From: Collybiopsis luxurians FD-317 M1
Taxonomy: Eukaryota; Basidiomycota; Agaricomycetes; Agaricales; Omphalotaceae
Direction of reading: 5' to 3'
Assembly: GCA_000827265.1 (NCBI GenBank)
Contig: KN834856.1
Location: 1 to 64,000, forward strand
Length of the DNA: 64,000 nucleotides
Shown here: positions 22,010 through 32,999 of the stretch, piece after piece
How positions within the stretch are numbered: the stretch's first letter is position 1
How the letters are laid out: every line of letters begins with the position of its first letter
The notes under the pieces: generated by a model
The model's database searches: none
What the model was told of the DNA's origin: nothing
Seen by the model: the letters and a program-made list of their open reading frames with translations, nothing else
Translations under genes and position numbers: made by a program

Positions 22010-24484
22010 ATGGCATCCCAATTTTCTCAGCAATACGCTTGTAAGGAACGACTCCTGTTTTTTGGGCAACATCAGCTGAAAAGGTTTCTTTGGCAGTTCG
22101 TGCACAAAAATCTCTAGGATTGGTTGGCGGTAGTCCAGATTACACGCCAATTCCAGACTTTGTTGCTCCAGATGTACCTGCACGGACCTACGTCTACAGT
22201 GCTGACGGAAGACTTTATGCTTATGCTTTGCCAACGGTGTACGTTTCAATTTGATCCAGTGAAAATTTTTTTATTTACATCCCCTTTCCGCAGAGTTCGG
22301 ATATTTCAGGCAGAGGGGGCCCAGTTACTCTTGGAATTATCTCTTCCCAACATCATCGAACTGGGCTTTTCACCACGAGGCACCTATCTTTCAACTTGGG
22401 AACGTCCTCAAAAGCTAGAAGACGGCTCTCAGCACAAGAACCTTCGAGTTTTCTCAGTCTCGACCGGCGAAGAGCTCGTTGCTTTTACTCAAAAATCTCA
22501 GGAAGGATGGGATCTCCAGTATACGATTACCGAGTCCCACGCGATCCGACTCGTCAGTCAGGAGATACAGGTGTTCCGACCGACGGAATGGAACAAGGGC
22601 ATTGTCGATAAACTTCGAGTTGAAGGTGCCACTTCTGCTTCCTTGAGCCCCGGCCTCAATCCCTCGGTCGCAGTTTTCGTCGCCGAGAAAAAAGTACGGT
22701 TCGATTTCATATCGTTTTTTTTTGCTATGTAATCTCATCGCAACGTGTTCTACCCCCTTTTCATTTATTTTCCAGGGTGCTCCTGCCAGCATCAAAATTT
22801 ACGGTCTTCTTTCCCTCGCTGCTCCGCCGACCTGCCAAAAGACCTTTTTCAAAGCCGATCGTTCCCAGATCAAGTGGAACCAGCTCGGAACTCAACTCCT
22901 CCTCCTCACCCAAACCGACGTTGACAACTCAAACAAGAGTTACTACGGCGAAACCGGTCTCTACCTCCTCAGCGCCGCAGGCAACTTTGACTGTCGCGTG
23001 ACGCTTGACAAGGAGGGTCCCATCCACGACTTTACCTGGAGCCCCAACTCGAAAGAGTTTGGTGTCGTCTACGGCTACATGCCTGCCAAAACCGTCCTCT
23101 TTGACCAGCGCGTGAGGACCCTCCACGATTTCGGATCCGCCCCTCACAACTACATCTCGTTCAACCCTCAAGCGAGGCTACTCGCTCTCGCCGGATTCGG
23201 TAACCTCGCCGGTAAAATCGACATCTTTGATCGACGCTCGTTGACCAAGTTGTGTTCCATCGACGCGCCCAACACGTCCTACTGCGATTGGAGTCCCGAC
23301 GGGAGGTTCCTGCTCACGGCGACGCTTTCGCCTCGTCTGAGGGTCGACAACGGGATCAAGATATGGCACTGTACGGGTCCGCTGATGCACGTTCAGCTCG
23401 TGGAGGAGATGTATCAAGCTTCGTGGAGGCCTACGCCTGTGGATAACGTCGCTCCGTTTCCGAATGCGGGTCCCCTGGCTGTTGCGCCTCAGCCGAGCGC
23501 GAGTGTCGCGGCGTACGAGCTTGCGGGGGGATTGAAGGGGAGTGGAGGTGCGGGAGGCGGGGCTGGGGGGCCGGTGAAGCCTGCGGGGGCGTATAGGCCT
23601 CCGGGGGCGAGGGGGAATGCGACGCCGGCGATATTTAAGAGGGAAGATGAGGGTGGGTATGCGTATTCGAGGACGCCGAGTGGGCAGAATACGCCTTCGA
23701 GGGGGTATAGTAGGAGTCCGGCGCCACAGCAGCAGGGTCCGGGGGGAGGAGGACAGGGACAGGGGAGGGGAGGGAGGTATGTTCCTGGTGCCGCTGCTGC
23801 GAGTCCGAGTCCGGCTAGACCTGGTGGGGCGGGTCAGAGAGGGGATTCGGGAGGAGGAGCTGGGGAGAAGGGGGGTCAGGGTGGAGATGGACAGGGAAGG
23901 GGACAGAATCAGGGCCAGGGCCAGTCGAGGAAGAGGAATAAGGGTGGGAAGAACAAGGGTGGTGATGGAGGGCAGGGACAGCAGCAGAATGGCAAGGAGA
24001 ATGGCAAAGAGAACGGCAAGGAGAACGGCAAGGAGAACGGCAAGGAGAACGGCAAGGAGAATGCGAATGCGAATACGAACACGAATACGAACGCCAGCGG
24101 AAACACCAACTCGACCCCGAACGGGAAAAAGGCCATGTCGATTGACCTCAATGGACTCAATGGAAAAGCGAACGGGGATGCGGGTGCAGAACCTGCACCG
24201 CTGGATCCTTCGCTTCTTTCTCCCACCACTCCGGGAGTCGATGGGATGTTGGATCCCATTGCGAAGAAGGTTAGGAATTTGAATAAGAAGGTATGTAGGC
24301 ATGGCCGTTGGGTTCAGTTCGGTGTATGTCTGACTTTTGTGTGACGCAGCTCAAAGCCATTGAGGAACTCAAGGAAAAAGCCAAGCGTGGCGAGCGACTC
24401 GAGGCGACGCAGATGAAGAAGATGGAGGGCGAGGCTGATATTAGGAAGGAGTTGGCTGGGCTGGGGACCACGTCTGCCGCTTGA
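22010..24484 (+). CDS. eIF2A: Eukaryotic translation initiation factor 2A
   Basis: Five exons (22010-22040, 22097-22238, 22294-22693, 22776-24290, 24350-24484) sum to 2223 nt, 740 aa, with all phases consistent. The start ATG gives MASQFSQQYA before the first intron. The beta-propeller carries the eIF2A hallmarks: KWNQLGTQLL, DVDNSNKSYYGE, KEGPIHDFTWSPNSKEF, VVYGYMPAK and LALAGFGNLAGKID. A Gly/Arg/Gln-rich region follows, with tandem NGKE repeats (about 23991-24060), then a C-terminal helix (LKAIEELKEKAKRGERLE). eIF2A is a cytoplasmic, 40S-associated, Met-tRNA-related factor used in alternative initiation (family knowledge). The gene lies at the left of a segmental duplication whose second copy is a pseudogene at 29971-30597. 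Confidence 0.95.
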
Positions 24485-24588
24485 GTGACGGACAAGCGTG
24501 TCGGGGTGGGATATTGGCTTTTCGCGGCTTTCTACGCCTCGCATCCCCACACTGGGTTATCTACAACATACTTTGTCTTCCTTTCCTC

Positions 24589-24627
<39 letters not shown>

Positions 24628-24628
24628 A
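24589..24628 (+). repeat. (CGTTGT)n microsatellite in eIF2A 3' flank
   Basis: About six tandem CGTTGT units lie about 105 bp after the eIF2A stop codon. The duplicated copy near 30715-30740 keeps only a remnant, so the array contracted or expanded after duplication. Confidence 0.9.
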
Positions 24629-25100
24629 CCTTGTCATGTCGCTTTGTTTTTCTTACGCTGTTTCTATTTCTGGTTGGTTCCTTCATGCTCACGTATCCGT
24701 ACCTCTTGTATAAATTCGTAGTAATTCGTATTGCTGCCGTACACGTTATGGGCTCGAGGGGTTTGCGAGTATGGAGACTTTAGGGTTCGGGAGTTTGAGC
24801 GTTGGTGTTGGGGATCGTACGTGTGGATGAGTGGGTCGGTGGTTGGTGGGTCGGTGGGATGTAACATGGGATATTATTCTTTTCTTACATTACAGATACG
24901 GTTTCTGTGTTTAAAGTACTCTTTTATAGGAAGTACTAGATAAAAAAAATGCGGGGTCGCTCGTTATATATGTAGTACAATATAAAGTATAGAATTGAGT
25001 TGCGCCCGGGAGAGAGGGGGATGGAAGAGATGGAAAGAGCTTGAGCCTGAGCTTGACGATTTTAAGTGGATGGGAGGATAAGGTTCATTGATGACTCGGA

Positions 25101-26891
25101 CTACATCTTTGTCAATGGAGTGGGTACGGGTACCATTTCGATTGTGTGTGCGACTTGTAGAGCTAGAAGGCAAGAATGGAGGGAGCGGTGATTATAAGAT
25201 CACGATAGTTAGTGTTCGATTCTTGACTTCGGAACTAGGGGAAAAGAAAAGGTCCAACTCACCCACTTCCTCGGGCTTTTGCAGAGGTATCATATGGCCC
25301 GTGTCGGGGATATTGACGTGCGATGTATAACCTGGTCGACGGTTTACTAGTATTGCCGAACGTTTGGGGTCCACCATGCTATGTAGAGAGGCGTATCCGG
25401 AGATCAAAGCTCAGCGAAAAATTGAGGTAACGTGGAGCTTGCTCACCCTCCGCCATTCTTAACATCTGGCATCACCCACTTGATATACACCCTTCCACTG
25501 ATTTCAGGTACCTTATCGTACATATCACTAGTCAGACCTCCAGCGTTGACATTGGCCAAAGCTTCGTAGATCGGATGCATCTTCAAGTGCCATGTCGTGT
25601 CAACGCCTTCCGAATTCGGGATTTGCGGCTTTTGGTTGGGTGTGCAGTAGAGTCCGTGGTCGATTAAGAGTTGAAGAGCGTCTGGATGCCATGATGCGAA
25701 GAACGGGGATTTTCGGAAGGAGGATAGTGCATCTTTTCTGGAATTTGAATTAGGAAGCGTAGTAACAGGCGCAAAACGTAGGAAGACGAACTTTGAATTC
25801 CATCCGTCCCTCCGAGCAAAGGCAGCTTGACCTATCGTCAATCCTAGTTGCTTGTCATTTTGTTCGTCCTTTGCCAAGATTCCTGGGTCTATAAGAACTA
25901 GGGCGGTGAATAGTTGAGGGTAGGTATAGCAGGCACGAGCACTGTAAGTAAGTAGTCAGGTCAGTAAACACATTCGAATCATAACGCCAGTATTGATTCA
26001 TACGCACCAAACGTTGCCTACATAGGAATGTCCTACAACGACGACCTGTCGGTCGGTGTAACCTTGATGAATCCTGGTTTGGAGTTCAGCTGTTGAAACG
26101 CATGGCAGGCATACCGGTAATTCTTCCGACGTGACTTTGGGTGGTATGTAATGCAGAAGGAAATGAGTCAAATCCCTCGCAACATCGTACCAGTCAGCTA
26201 CAACCGCCTTAGTATGAGTGCCTGAAAAGTGTTATAAGATTGGCGTACATGGGAAGTTTAGCTTTCCAGCATTGAGGAGCGCCGAGTCTCCATTGTCAAC
26301 AGCATCCCAAGCCCATACCTCTTCGATATCCCGTCCGCTTCGGGATTTCAGAAGAGAACGAATAAAAGGTTCCCAAGTCTGATAAATAGAGCATATTGAT
26401 ATGTGGCTCATAGGAGAGAAATATCCGAACCTCTTTGTTATTCCCAATTGCATGTGCAAGAAACAACGTCAGTCCTTTCCTCTTCCTAGGCGTCCTTTCC
26501 ACATCTTTCCTAACATATCGATTCACACAGATCCATAAGGATCGGTTGTAGCCCTCCGGCTTTCCAGCAGTATCTCTTGAATGTAAGACTTTCCCCCGCC
26601 ACTCCATCATTAACTCGGAACTCTCTTTCGCGATTCTCTGTCGTTCTTTTTTATCCAATCCGGAAGCTTGCATTTGTGCATGTGCTGTCATCGCCTGGTC
26701 CAAAAATGCGACTTCTGGGTATGTTCTGAATGGAGCCGCATCGATGATATGCGTGGATAGGATATAAGGGATGTCAGGGTCATCGTGCCATAGATGTTTC
26801 CTGGGGTGAAAGGGAAGTACTGGACGGTCATTGATAATATATTATCTAGTGGGAGGGTTGGAGTCATGCTTTGCAGCTTCAAAGGATCCAC
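25101..26891 (-). pseudogene. Alpha/beta-hydrolase copy A, damaged N-terminus
   Basis: This is the paralogue of the intact gene at 31240-32998, with the same six-exon layout and the same stop (25101-25103). Core motifs are intact: TLFLAHAIGNNKE, WAWDAVDNGDSALLN, the nucleophile elbow GHSYVG (about 26020) and the histidine segment DTGHMIPLQKPEE. The start is not: the position equal to the ATG of copy B reads GTG (26889-26891), and a net 5-bp insertion near 26835-26845 shifts the frame. The next in-frame ATG lies near 26691, which would remove about 65 residues ahead of the hydrolase core. It may therefore be a pseudogene or make a shortened enzyme. The substrate is unknown. Confidence 0.75.
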
Positions 26892-26899
26892 AGTAAACG

Positions 26900-27224
26900 T
26901 AGATTATCGGCACTCGAGGAATCAAGTCTTTTGAGACCTCTCGGAGTCTATGGCAGGCTGGGCATCTCGTAACACACTACTTTCGCACATATAGCCTATG
27001 AAATTAATCCAGGCTATATTTAGGTCTTTAAAAGAGTAAAGAATAACGGCTTGGTGAGTCGCTTCCCCTCAAAAAGTGAGGGTTGCCCAGTTAGACTAGC
27101 TCGACCAGGAAGAACGGACCGTCACGACCGTGGGCAATATTAGTACGCGGTCATGTGAATCGGGAAGGAGCTTGAGTCCGAGCCGTCCCCGTGTAGGTTC
27201 GGACCACATTTTCAACTTTATTTA
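26900..27224. other. Duplicated intergenic flank (unit A)
   Basis: This stretch aligns, with much divergence, to about 33000-33500. Shared landmarks are GGAGTCTATGGCAGGC, the GGGCATCTCGTAA block, ACGCGGTCA and GCCGTCCCCGTGTAG. It marks the right part of the segmental duplication. No gene is seen. Confidence 0.6.
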
Positions 27225-27480
27225 TGAAAAGGAAAGTACATCTGTATGGGGACCCGAATCGTAACGAAAACAAAAAAAGACGCGTATGTGTAGTTTGGGT
27301 ATATTGACTAAATAATCTATAAATCATTGTCCGTAGGTAACGTGTAATCATTCTCCCGAGCACCTACAAACCCGAAATAAGGTGGGGAAAACAAAACCGA
27401 AAAGAAAAGGAAAAAAAAAAAAAACAACTCTTTCTATTTTACGCTGAGAGTGGAGCTCTTGAAAAATTACAATTTCAACT
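27225..27480. repeat. LTR-related fragment
   Basis: The block around 27320-27400 (ATTGTCCGTAGGTAA, CCGAGCACC, ACCCGAAATAAGG) corresponds to 7300-7380 in the Copia 3' LTR (ATGTCCATAGGTAA, CCGAGCACC, GCCGGAATAAG). No pol fragment adjoins it, so it may be a solo LTR. Its termini were not resolved. Confidence 0.5.
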
Positions 27481-27894
27481 CTGCCGATCCGGTTTTCTTC
27501 CAAATGTGAATCGTAATCATGGTTATCCGCACAGTGCGCCCTTGAGAGACTGTAGTTTGGTTTGTACCAAATTCCACAAAACAACCCATGATCGAGGCGC
27601 TACATGTCAAGTGTGAGGGTGAGAGAAGAAAAAGAAGATCATGTTGCACATACAGGTACATTAAAAGCGCACACCTGTTTGATATTTTTATCTTAATGTC
27701 AAGGTCATCAACGATGTTGACGTGAAAGCGCATAAGCCCGCTGCGTTCTCTAGAACTCGGTTGATTTGTGCAATAATAATGATAATTATACTGTGAGCCG
27801 CGGACGGCGTTAAATGTTCCTCCTGAAATACTGGGTGATAAGGAATTAGACAATATCTTAAAAAGTGTCTTGAGTTAAGAGGGCAAATTTATTC

Positions 27895-28520
27895 TTTTAG
27901 AAGAACATTGAGCTGACTGAAACCCCGTTAAGAGAAGATGAACTTCCATTCGTCCTTGAACGACCCATCGGCTGGAGCCAAAGAGGCTAGAGCCGAAAAG
28001 CATCCTGAGTCAGGAAAGTTGAACATTGCTACCTCTGAAGAACGTACGCGAGGCCAGATCTGTATGGTTTTAAGATTCGACGTCTAAAAGGAGTCCCGAA
28101 AGAGTTCTGGGCCGGGAAAGATAAACATTCTTACCACTGTATTTCGTGGTAAGCGGCTCGGAACAATAAACAAATTCTAAAAAGGAGTTCCGAGTTAGGA
28201 AAGTCTCAAATGTTATTGCCTCTGAAGAATATACTGAGAATGAATCGGCGAGTTCCGACTCAATAAAGCTTGACGTTGCTGAAGAGCGTACTGAGCTGGC
28301 TGAACGCCGTCTAGCGTAAAGTAAATTTCTGGAGCGTTCCTCGCCCTCCTCTGAATGACGAGATGCGAACTAAAAAAGAGTACCAAAAGAGTCGCAATTC
28401 AGGAAAATTTTACTTGACTGTATCTGAGGAACATACCAGTATAAAAGCTGTGCGTGGATACCTGTTAGGCGAAGATGAACTTCCGGAAGGCTCCGGATCC
28501 ATCTTTGAGTAGGTAAGTAT
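27895..28520. repeat. Degenerate tandem repeat, about 140-bp unit
   Basis: At least six partial units can be lined up starting at 27901, 28038, about 28150, 28224, about 28281 and about 28428. Each starts with an AAGAACRTAC-like word and ends with GTCAGGAAAGTTGAACATTGC followed by CTCTG, or a variant. The internal phrase GAAGATGAACTTCC appears at 27937 and 28467. Units are heavily mutated and some have internal deletions (57-145 bp). No open frame runs through it. Confidence 0.55.
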
Positions 28521-29970
28521 GGGTAGAACAGAGGGTCCTAAAATTTTTGTTCAAGGAACTATCTAGTATTTATGCGTGCAAATTTACTTGGAACGATAAA
28601 CACGGGTCTGTGGAGCTATATCTGAAAACGTGATAATCTAAATCACAATTAACAGCCTGTAGTGCGATGAACACGAGTTCCAAAACTGATTGATAGATAG
28701 CCAACTAAGCCCCATTGCTGTTGACGACACCTTTCTTGAGAACATGATCTTACCGAAGCTATGGACGCAAGGCAACTAATACTTTCACCGCATTCACATG
28801 AGGATATAACTGATCTCCGGACCCCTACACAAATGCGAGAGATCTGAAGTGGATTCGGACCCAGTGGGGGGCGGACCTGGGTGGGCAGTAGCAGTGGGGG
28901 GTATTTGAGAGATAGAACAGAATGTAACGGAAGTTAGTAGGAAAAGGGAAACACGAGGGGAACGGAAGAAGTGGAATATCGCAATGAGAAGATGCCGTGT
29001 AATCAGGGTGACGGCACAAGGCATCAAAGACGAAGGTGTTCAGGACAAAAGATGTATGCAAGAATACATGTTGCAGGTAAGAGACGTATCACATTCGCCG
29101 GCTGATTAAGGAACGCTGGGAGTATAAGTAGGATGCCCACACAAATGGGGAGAAGGAATAACGAAAATGATGTACATAACGATGGGTGTGTTCAACGTGC
29201 TTGCAGCCAGACTTCCTCGTACCGGCCATGCAGCCGATTGAGCCGACCAAAAACTTGGCCTGAACGTCAGATATCCTGTGAATGACATGCCGCAGTGGGA
29301 TTTTAACATCGCGGTGGCTTTGTATTTTCTGTACCTGTCGGCAAGCAAGGAGAAGGTGTGCGGAATTCTGAATTGTTGAAGACAAAACGGAACCTTTTTT
29401 ATGGGTGGCGATAACGAAAGATAGGCAAGTTCAGAAATTTGCTGCTCTTTATTAAAATAATTCATTTGCGATCTGTTCGAGTGTGTTCTCCCAGGCGTGA
29501 ATTTTACACAAAATGAAGAATCCAATGATTAGAAGAAAAGGTGAAAGTTTTTAGTGACAAAGAATGAGAATCTGCGCCAGAATCCCTTTCGCAGAATCAG
29601 CCAATCAGGTAGGGAAGATGGAGGGAAAAAGGATCGATGCGCCAAGAGTGTCGGCGTTTATGATCGAATAAGCGCTTGTATACGTAATGCATTTTTTCTT
29701 ATTACTGTCGACTCGTATACGGTCAACATGAACGCTGGTCCCCTCACTCGTATCATCGCGTGCCCTTAAACTGTAATCTAAACTGTTTATTTTACATTTA
29801 AAATCCACTTTCCGTTATTGCTAGCCACTCGCAAGATTTCGAGCTCGAGTTTTGCGTCTCGAGAGGGTTTAGGATAATGGAAGCGTGGAAGCTAGCAAAA
29901 GGCTCACGAGTAACGCTAAGGAATTGGCTTACCTCTTTGATACTATCTAGTTCTTTCTGGGGGGAGAAAA
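28521..29970. other. No recognisable gene
   Basis: The longest frame is minus 29106-29525 (139 codons), with an overlapping alternative frame. Neither shows a family motif nor clear splice partners. I cannot support a gene here. Confidence 0.35.
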
Positions 29971-30597
29971 TTGGCTGAATATTTCTTTGGTAATTCGTCC
30001 ATAAAAATCTCTAAGATTAGTTGGCGGAAATCTCGATTACGCCGATTAAACACTCTGGTCGTTCCCAGATCAAAGGGAATCAGCTCGGAACTCAACTCCT
30101 CCTCTCACTCAAACCGACGTTGACAACTCAAACAAGAGTTACTACGGTGAAACCGGTCTCTACCTCCTCAGCGCCGCAGGCAACTTTGACTGTCGCGTGA
30201 CGCTTGACAAGGAGGGTCCCATCCACGACTTTGCTTGAAGCCCCAGCTCGAAAGAGTTTGGTGTCGCCTACGGCTACATGCCTGCCAAAACCGTCCTCTT
30301 TGACCAGTGCGTGAAGACCCTGCACGATTTCGGATCCGCCCCTCACAATTGCATCTGATTCAACCCCCAAGCGAAGTTACTTGCTCTCGCCGGATTCGGT
30401 AACCTCGCTGGTAAAATCGACATCTTTGATCGACGCTCGTTGAATTGTGACGTGATCCTTTGTAGCTCAAAGCCATTAAGGAACTCAAGGAAAAATCCAA
30501 GCGTGGCGAACGAATCGAGGCGACGCAGATGAAGATGGAGGGTGAGGCTGATATTAGGAAGGAGTTGGCTGGGTTGAGGACTACGTCTGCCGCTTGA
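29971..30597 (+). pseudogene. eIF2A pseudogene (segmental duplicate)
   Basis: Three blocks match the intact eIF2A gene. 29971-30050 matches the intron 1/exon 2 junction. 30056-30450 matches 22857-23241 of exon 4, including KWNQ- and YYGETGLYLLS-coding sequence. 30465-30597 matches the last exon with its stop. The intervening exon 2, exon 3 and most of exon 4 sequence is missing. In-frame stops replace coding triplets: TGG to TGA near 30236 and TCG to TGA near 30357. It cannot make eIF2A. Confidence 0.95.
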
Positions 30598-31239
30598 GTA
30601 GGGGACAAGCGTGTCGGGGTGGGATATTGGCTTTTGCGGCTTTCTACGCCGCACACCCATTCGGCCCCTCCACACTGGGTTATCTACAACATAGTTTGTC
30701 TTCCTTTTCCTCCTTCGTCGTTGTTGTCGTTTTTGTTGTACGTTGTCATGTCGCTTTGTTTTTTTACGCTGTTTCTTTTTCTGGCTGGTTCCTTCATGCT
30801 CACGTATCCGTACCACTTGTAAAAATTCGTAGTAATTCGTATTGCTGCCGTACACGTTATGGGCTCGAGGGGTTTGGGAGTATGGAGATTTTAGGGTTCG
30901 GGAGTTTGAGCGTTAGTATTGGGGACTGTATTGTACTGCTTGTGGAGTTGAGTGGCCAGGTTGGTGGTATGTAACACGGGATGTTATTCTTTTCTTTTCT
31001 TACATTGCAGATACGTTTTCTGTGTTTAAAGTGCTCCTTTATATGAAGTACTAGATAAAAAAAATGCGGGTTGCGTGTCATGTCTACCGTGGTTGCTTAT
31101 TATATATGTAGTACAATTTAAAGTATGGAATCAAGTTGCGCCCGGGGGAGGAGATGGAAGAGATGGAAAGAGCCTGAGCCTGAGCCTGAGCTTGACGATT
31201 TTAAGTGGAAGGGAGGATAAGGTTCATTGATGATTCGGA
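30598..31239. other. Duplicated intergenic segment (unit B)
   Basis: The sequence aligns closely to 24485-25100, the spacer between eIF2A and hydrolase copy A, including the shared CCGTACACGTTATGGGCTCG phrase. It is non-coding. Confidence 0.85.
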
Positions 31240-32998
31240 CTACATCTTTGTCAATAGAGTGGGTACGGATGCCATTTCGATTGTGTGTGCGACTTGTAAA
31301 GCTAGAAGGCGAAAATGGACGGAGCGGCAATTATTGGAACAAAGGGATGGGGGAAAAGAAATGGTTCAACTCACCCACTTCCTCGGGCTTTTGCAGAGGT
31401 ATCATATGGCTCGTGTCGGGGATGTTGACGTGCGATGTATAACCTGGTCGACGGTTTACTAGTATTGCCGAGCGTTTGGGGCCCGCCATGCTATGTAGGA
31501 AGGCGTATCCGGAGATCGAAGCTCAGTGAAAAATTGAGATAACGTGGAGCTTGCTCACCCTCCGCCATTCTTGACATCCGGCATCACCCACTTGATATAC
31601 ACCCTTCCACTGAGTTCAGGTACTTTATCGTACATATCACTAGTCAGACCTCCAGCGTTGACATTTGCTAAAGCTTCGTAGACCGGATGCATCTTCAAGT
31701 GCCATGTCGTGTCAACGCCTTCCGAATCCGGGGTTTGCGGCTTTTGGTTTGGTGAGGAGTAGAGTCCGTGGTCGATTAAGAGTTGAAGAGCGTCTGGATG
31801 CCATGATACGAAGAAGGGAGATTTTCGAAAGGAGGATAGTGCCTCTTCTCTGAAATTTGGATCAGAATGCATAGTCAAAGATATAAAGCGTAGTAGGACG
31901 AACTTTGAATTCCATCCGTCCCTCCGAGCAAAGGCAGCTTGACCTATCGTCAATCCTAGTTGCTTGTCATTTTGTTCGTCCTTTGCCAAGATTCCTGGGT
32001 CTATAAGAACTAGGGCGGCGAATAGTTGAGGGTAGGTATAGCAGGCACGAGCACTGTAAGTAAGTAGCCAGGTCAGTAAACATATTCGAATCATAATGCC
32101 AGTATTGATTCATACACACCAAACGTTGCCTGCATAAGAATGTCCTACAACGATGACCTGTCGGTCGGTGTAACCTTGATGAAGCCTGGTTTGGAGTTCA
32201 GCAGTTGAAACCCGTGGCAGGCATACCGGTAATTCTTCCGACGTGACTTTGGGTGGTATGTAATGCAGAAGGAAATGGGTCAGATCCCTCGCAACATCGT
32301 ACCAGTCAGCTACAACCGCCTTAGTATGAGTGCATGAAAAGTGTTATGAGATTGGCGTACATGGGAAGTTTAGCTTTCCAGCATTGAGGAGCGCCGAGTC
32401 TCCATTGTCAACAGCATCCCAAGCCCATACCTCTTCGATATCTCGTCCGCTTCGGGATTTCAAAAGAGAACGAATAAAAGGTTCCCAAGTCTGATAAATA
32501 GAGCATATTGATACGCGGTTCTTAGGAGAGAAATACCCGAACCTCTTTGTTATTCCCAATTGCATGTGCAAGAAACAACGTCAGTCCTTTCCTCTTCCTA
32601 GGCGTCCTTTCCACATCTTTCCTAACATATCGATTCATACAGATCCACAAGGATCGGGCGTAGACTTCCGGCTTTCCAGCAGCGTCTCTTGAATGCAAGA
32701 CTTTCCCCCGCCACTCCATCATTAACTCGGAACTCTCTTTCGCGATTCTCTGTCTTTCTTTTTTCTCCAATCCGGGAGCTTGCATTTGTGCATGTGCTCT
32801 CATCGCCTGGTCCAAAAATGCGACTTCTGGGCATGTTCTGAATGGAGCCGCATCGATGAGGTGCGTAGATAGGATATAAGGGATGTCGGGGTCGTCGTGC
32901 CATAGAGGTTTCCTGGGGAGAGAGGGAAGTACTTGAGGGTCATTCATTATATCTAGTGGGAGGGTTGGAGTCATGCTTTCCAGTTTCAAAGGGTCCAT
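31240..32998 (-). CDS. Alpha/beta-hydrolase fold protein (copy B, intact)
   Basis: Six exons on the minus strand (32998-32543, 32490-32361, 32309-32120, 32053-31559, 31490-31375, 31292-31240) total 1440 nt, 479 aa, in phase throughout. The N-terminal extension is followed by the core strand GLTLFLAHAIGNNKE, WEPFIRSLL and WAWDAVDNGDSALLN. The nucleophile elbow is GHSYAG with Ser near residue 253, and the likely catalytic His is in DTSHMIPL near residue 452. The acid residue was not assigned. The fold suggests a serine hydrolase such as an esterase or epoxide-hydrolase-like enzyme; the substrate cannot be told. It is convergent with the eIF2A pseudogene, as copy A is with eIF2A. No signal peptide is evident. 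Confidence 0.88.
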
Positions 32999-32999
32999 G

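Noticed and set aside
23178..24302. 374-codon minus-strand frame and 221-codon alternate plus frame over eIF2A
   Set aside because: Arg/Pro- and Arg-rich shadows of the GC-rich, Gly/Gln-rich eIF2A coding exon; splice phases and protein family support only the eIF2A frame.
27895..28520. CRISPR-like regular array
   Set aside because: Units are long, unequal and mutated with no conserved short repeat/spacer pattern; the window is eukaryotic.
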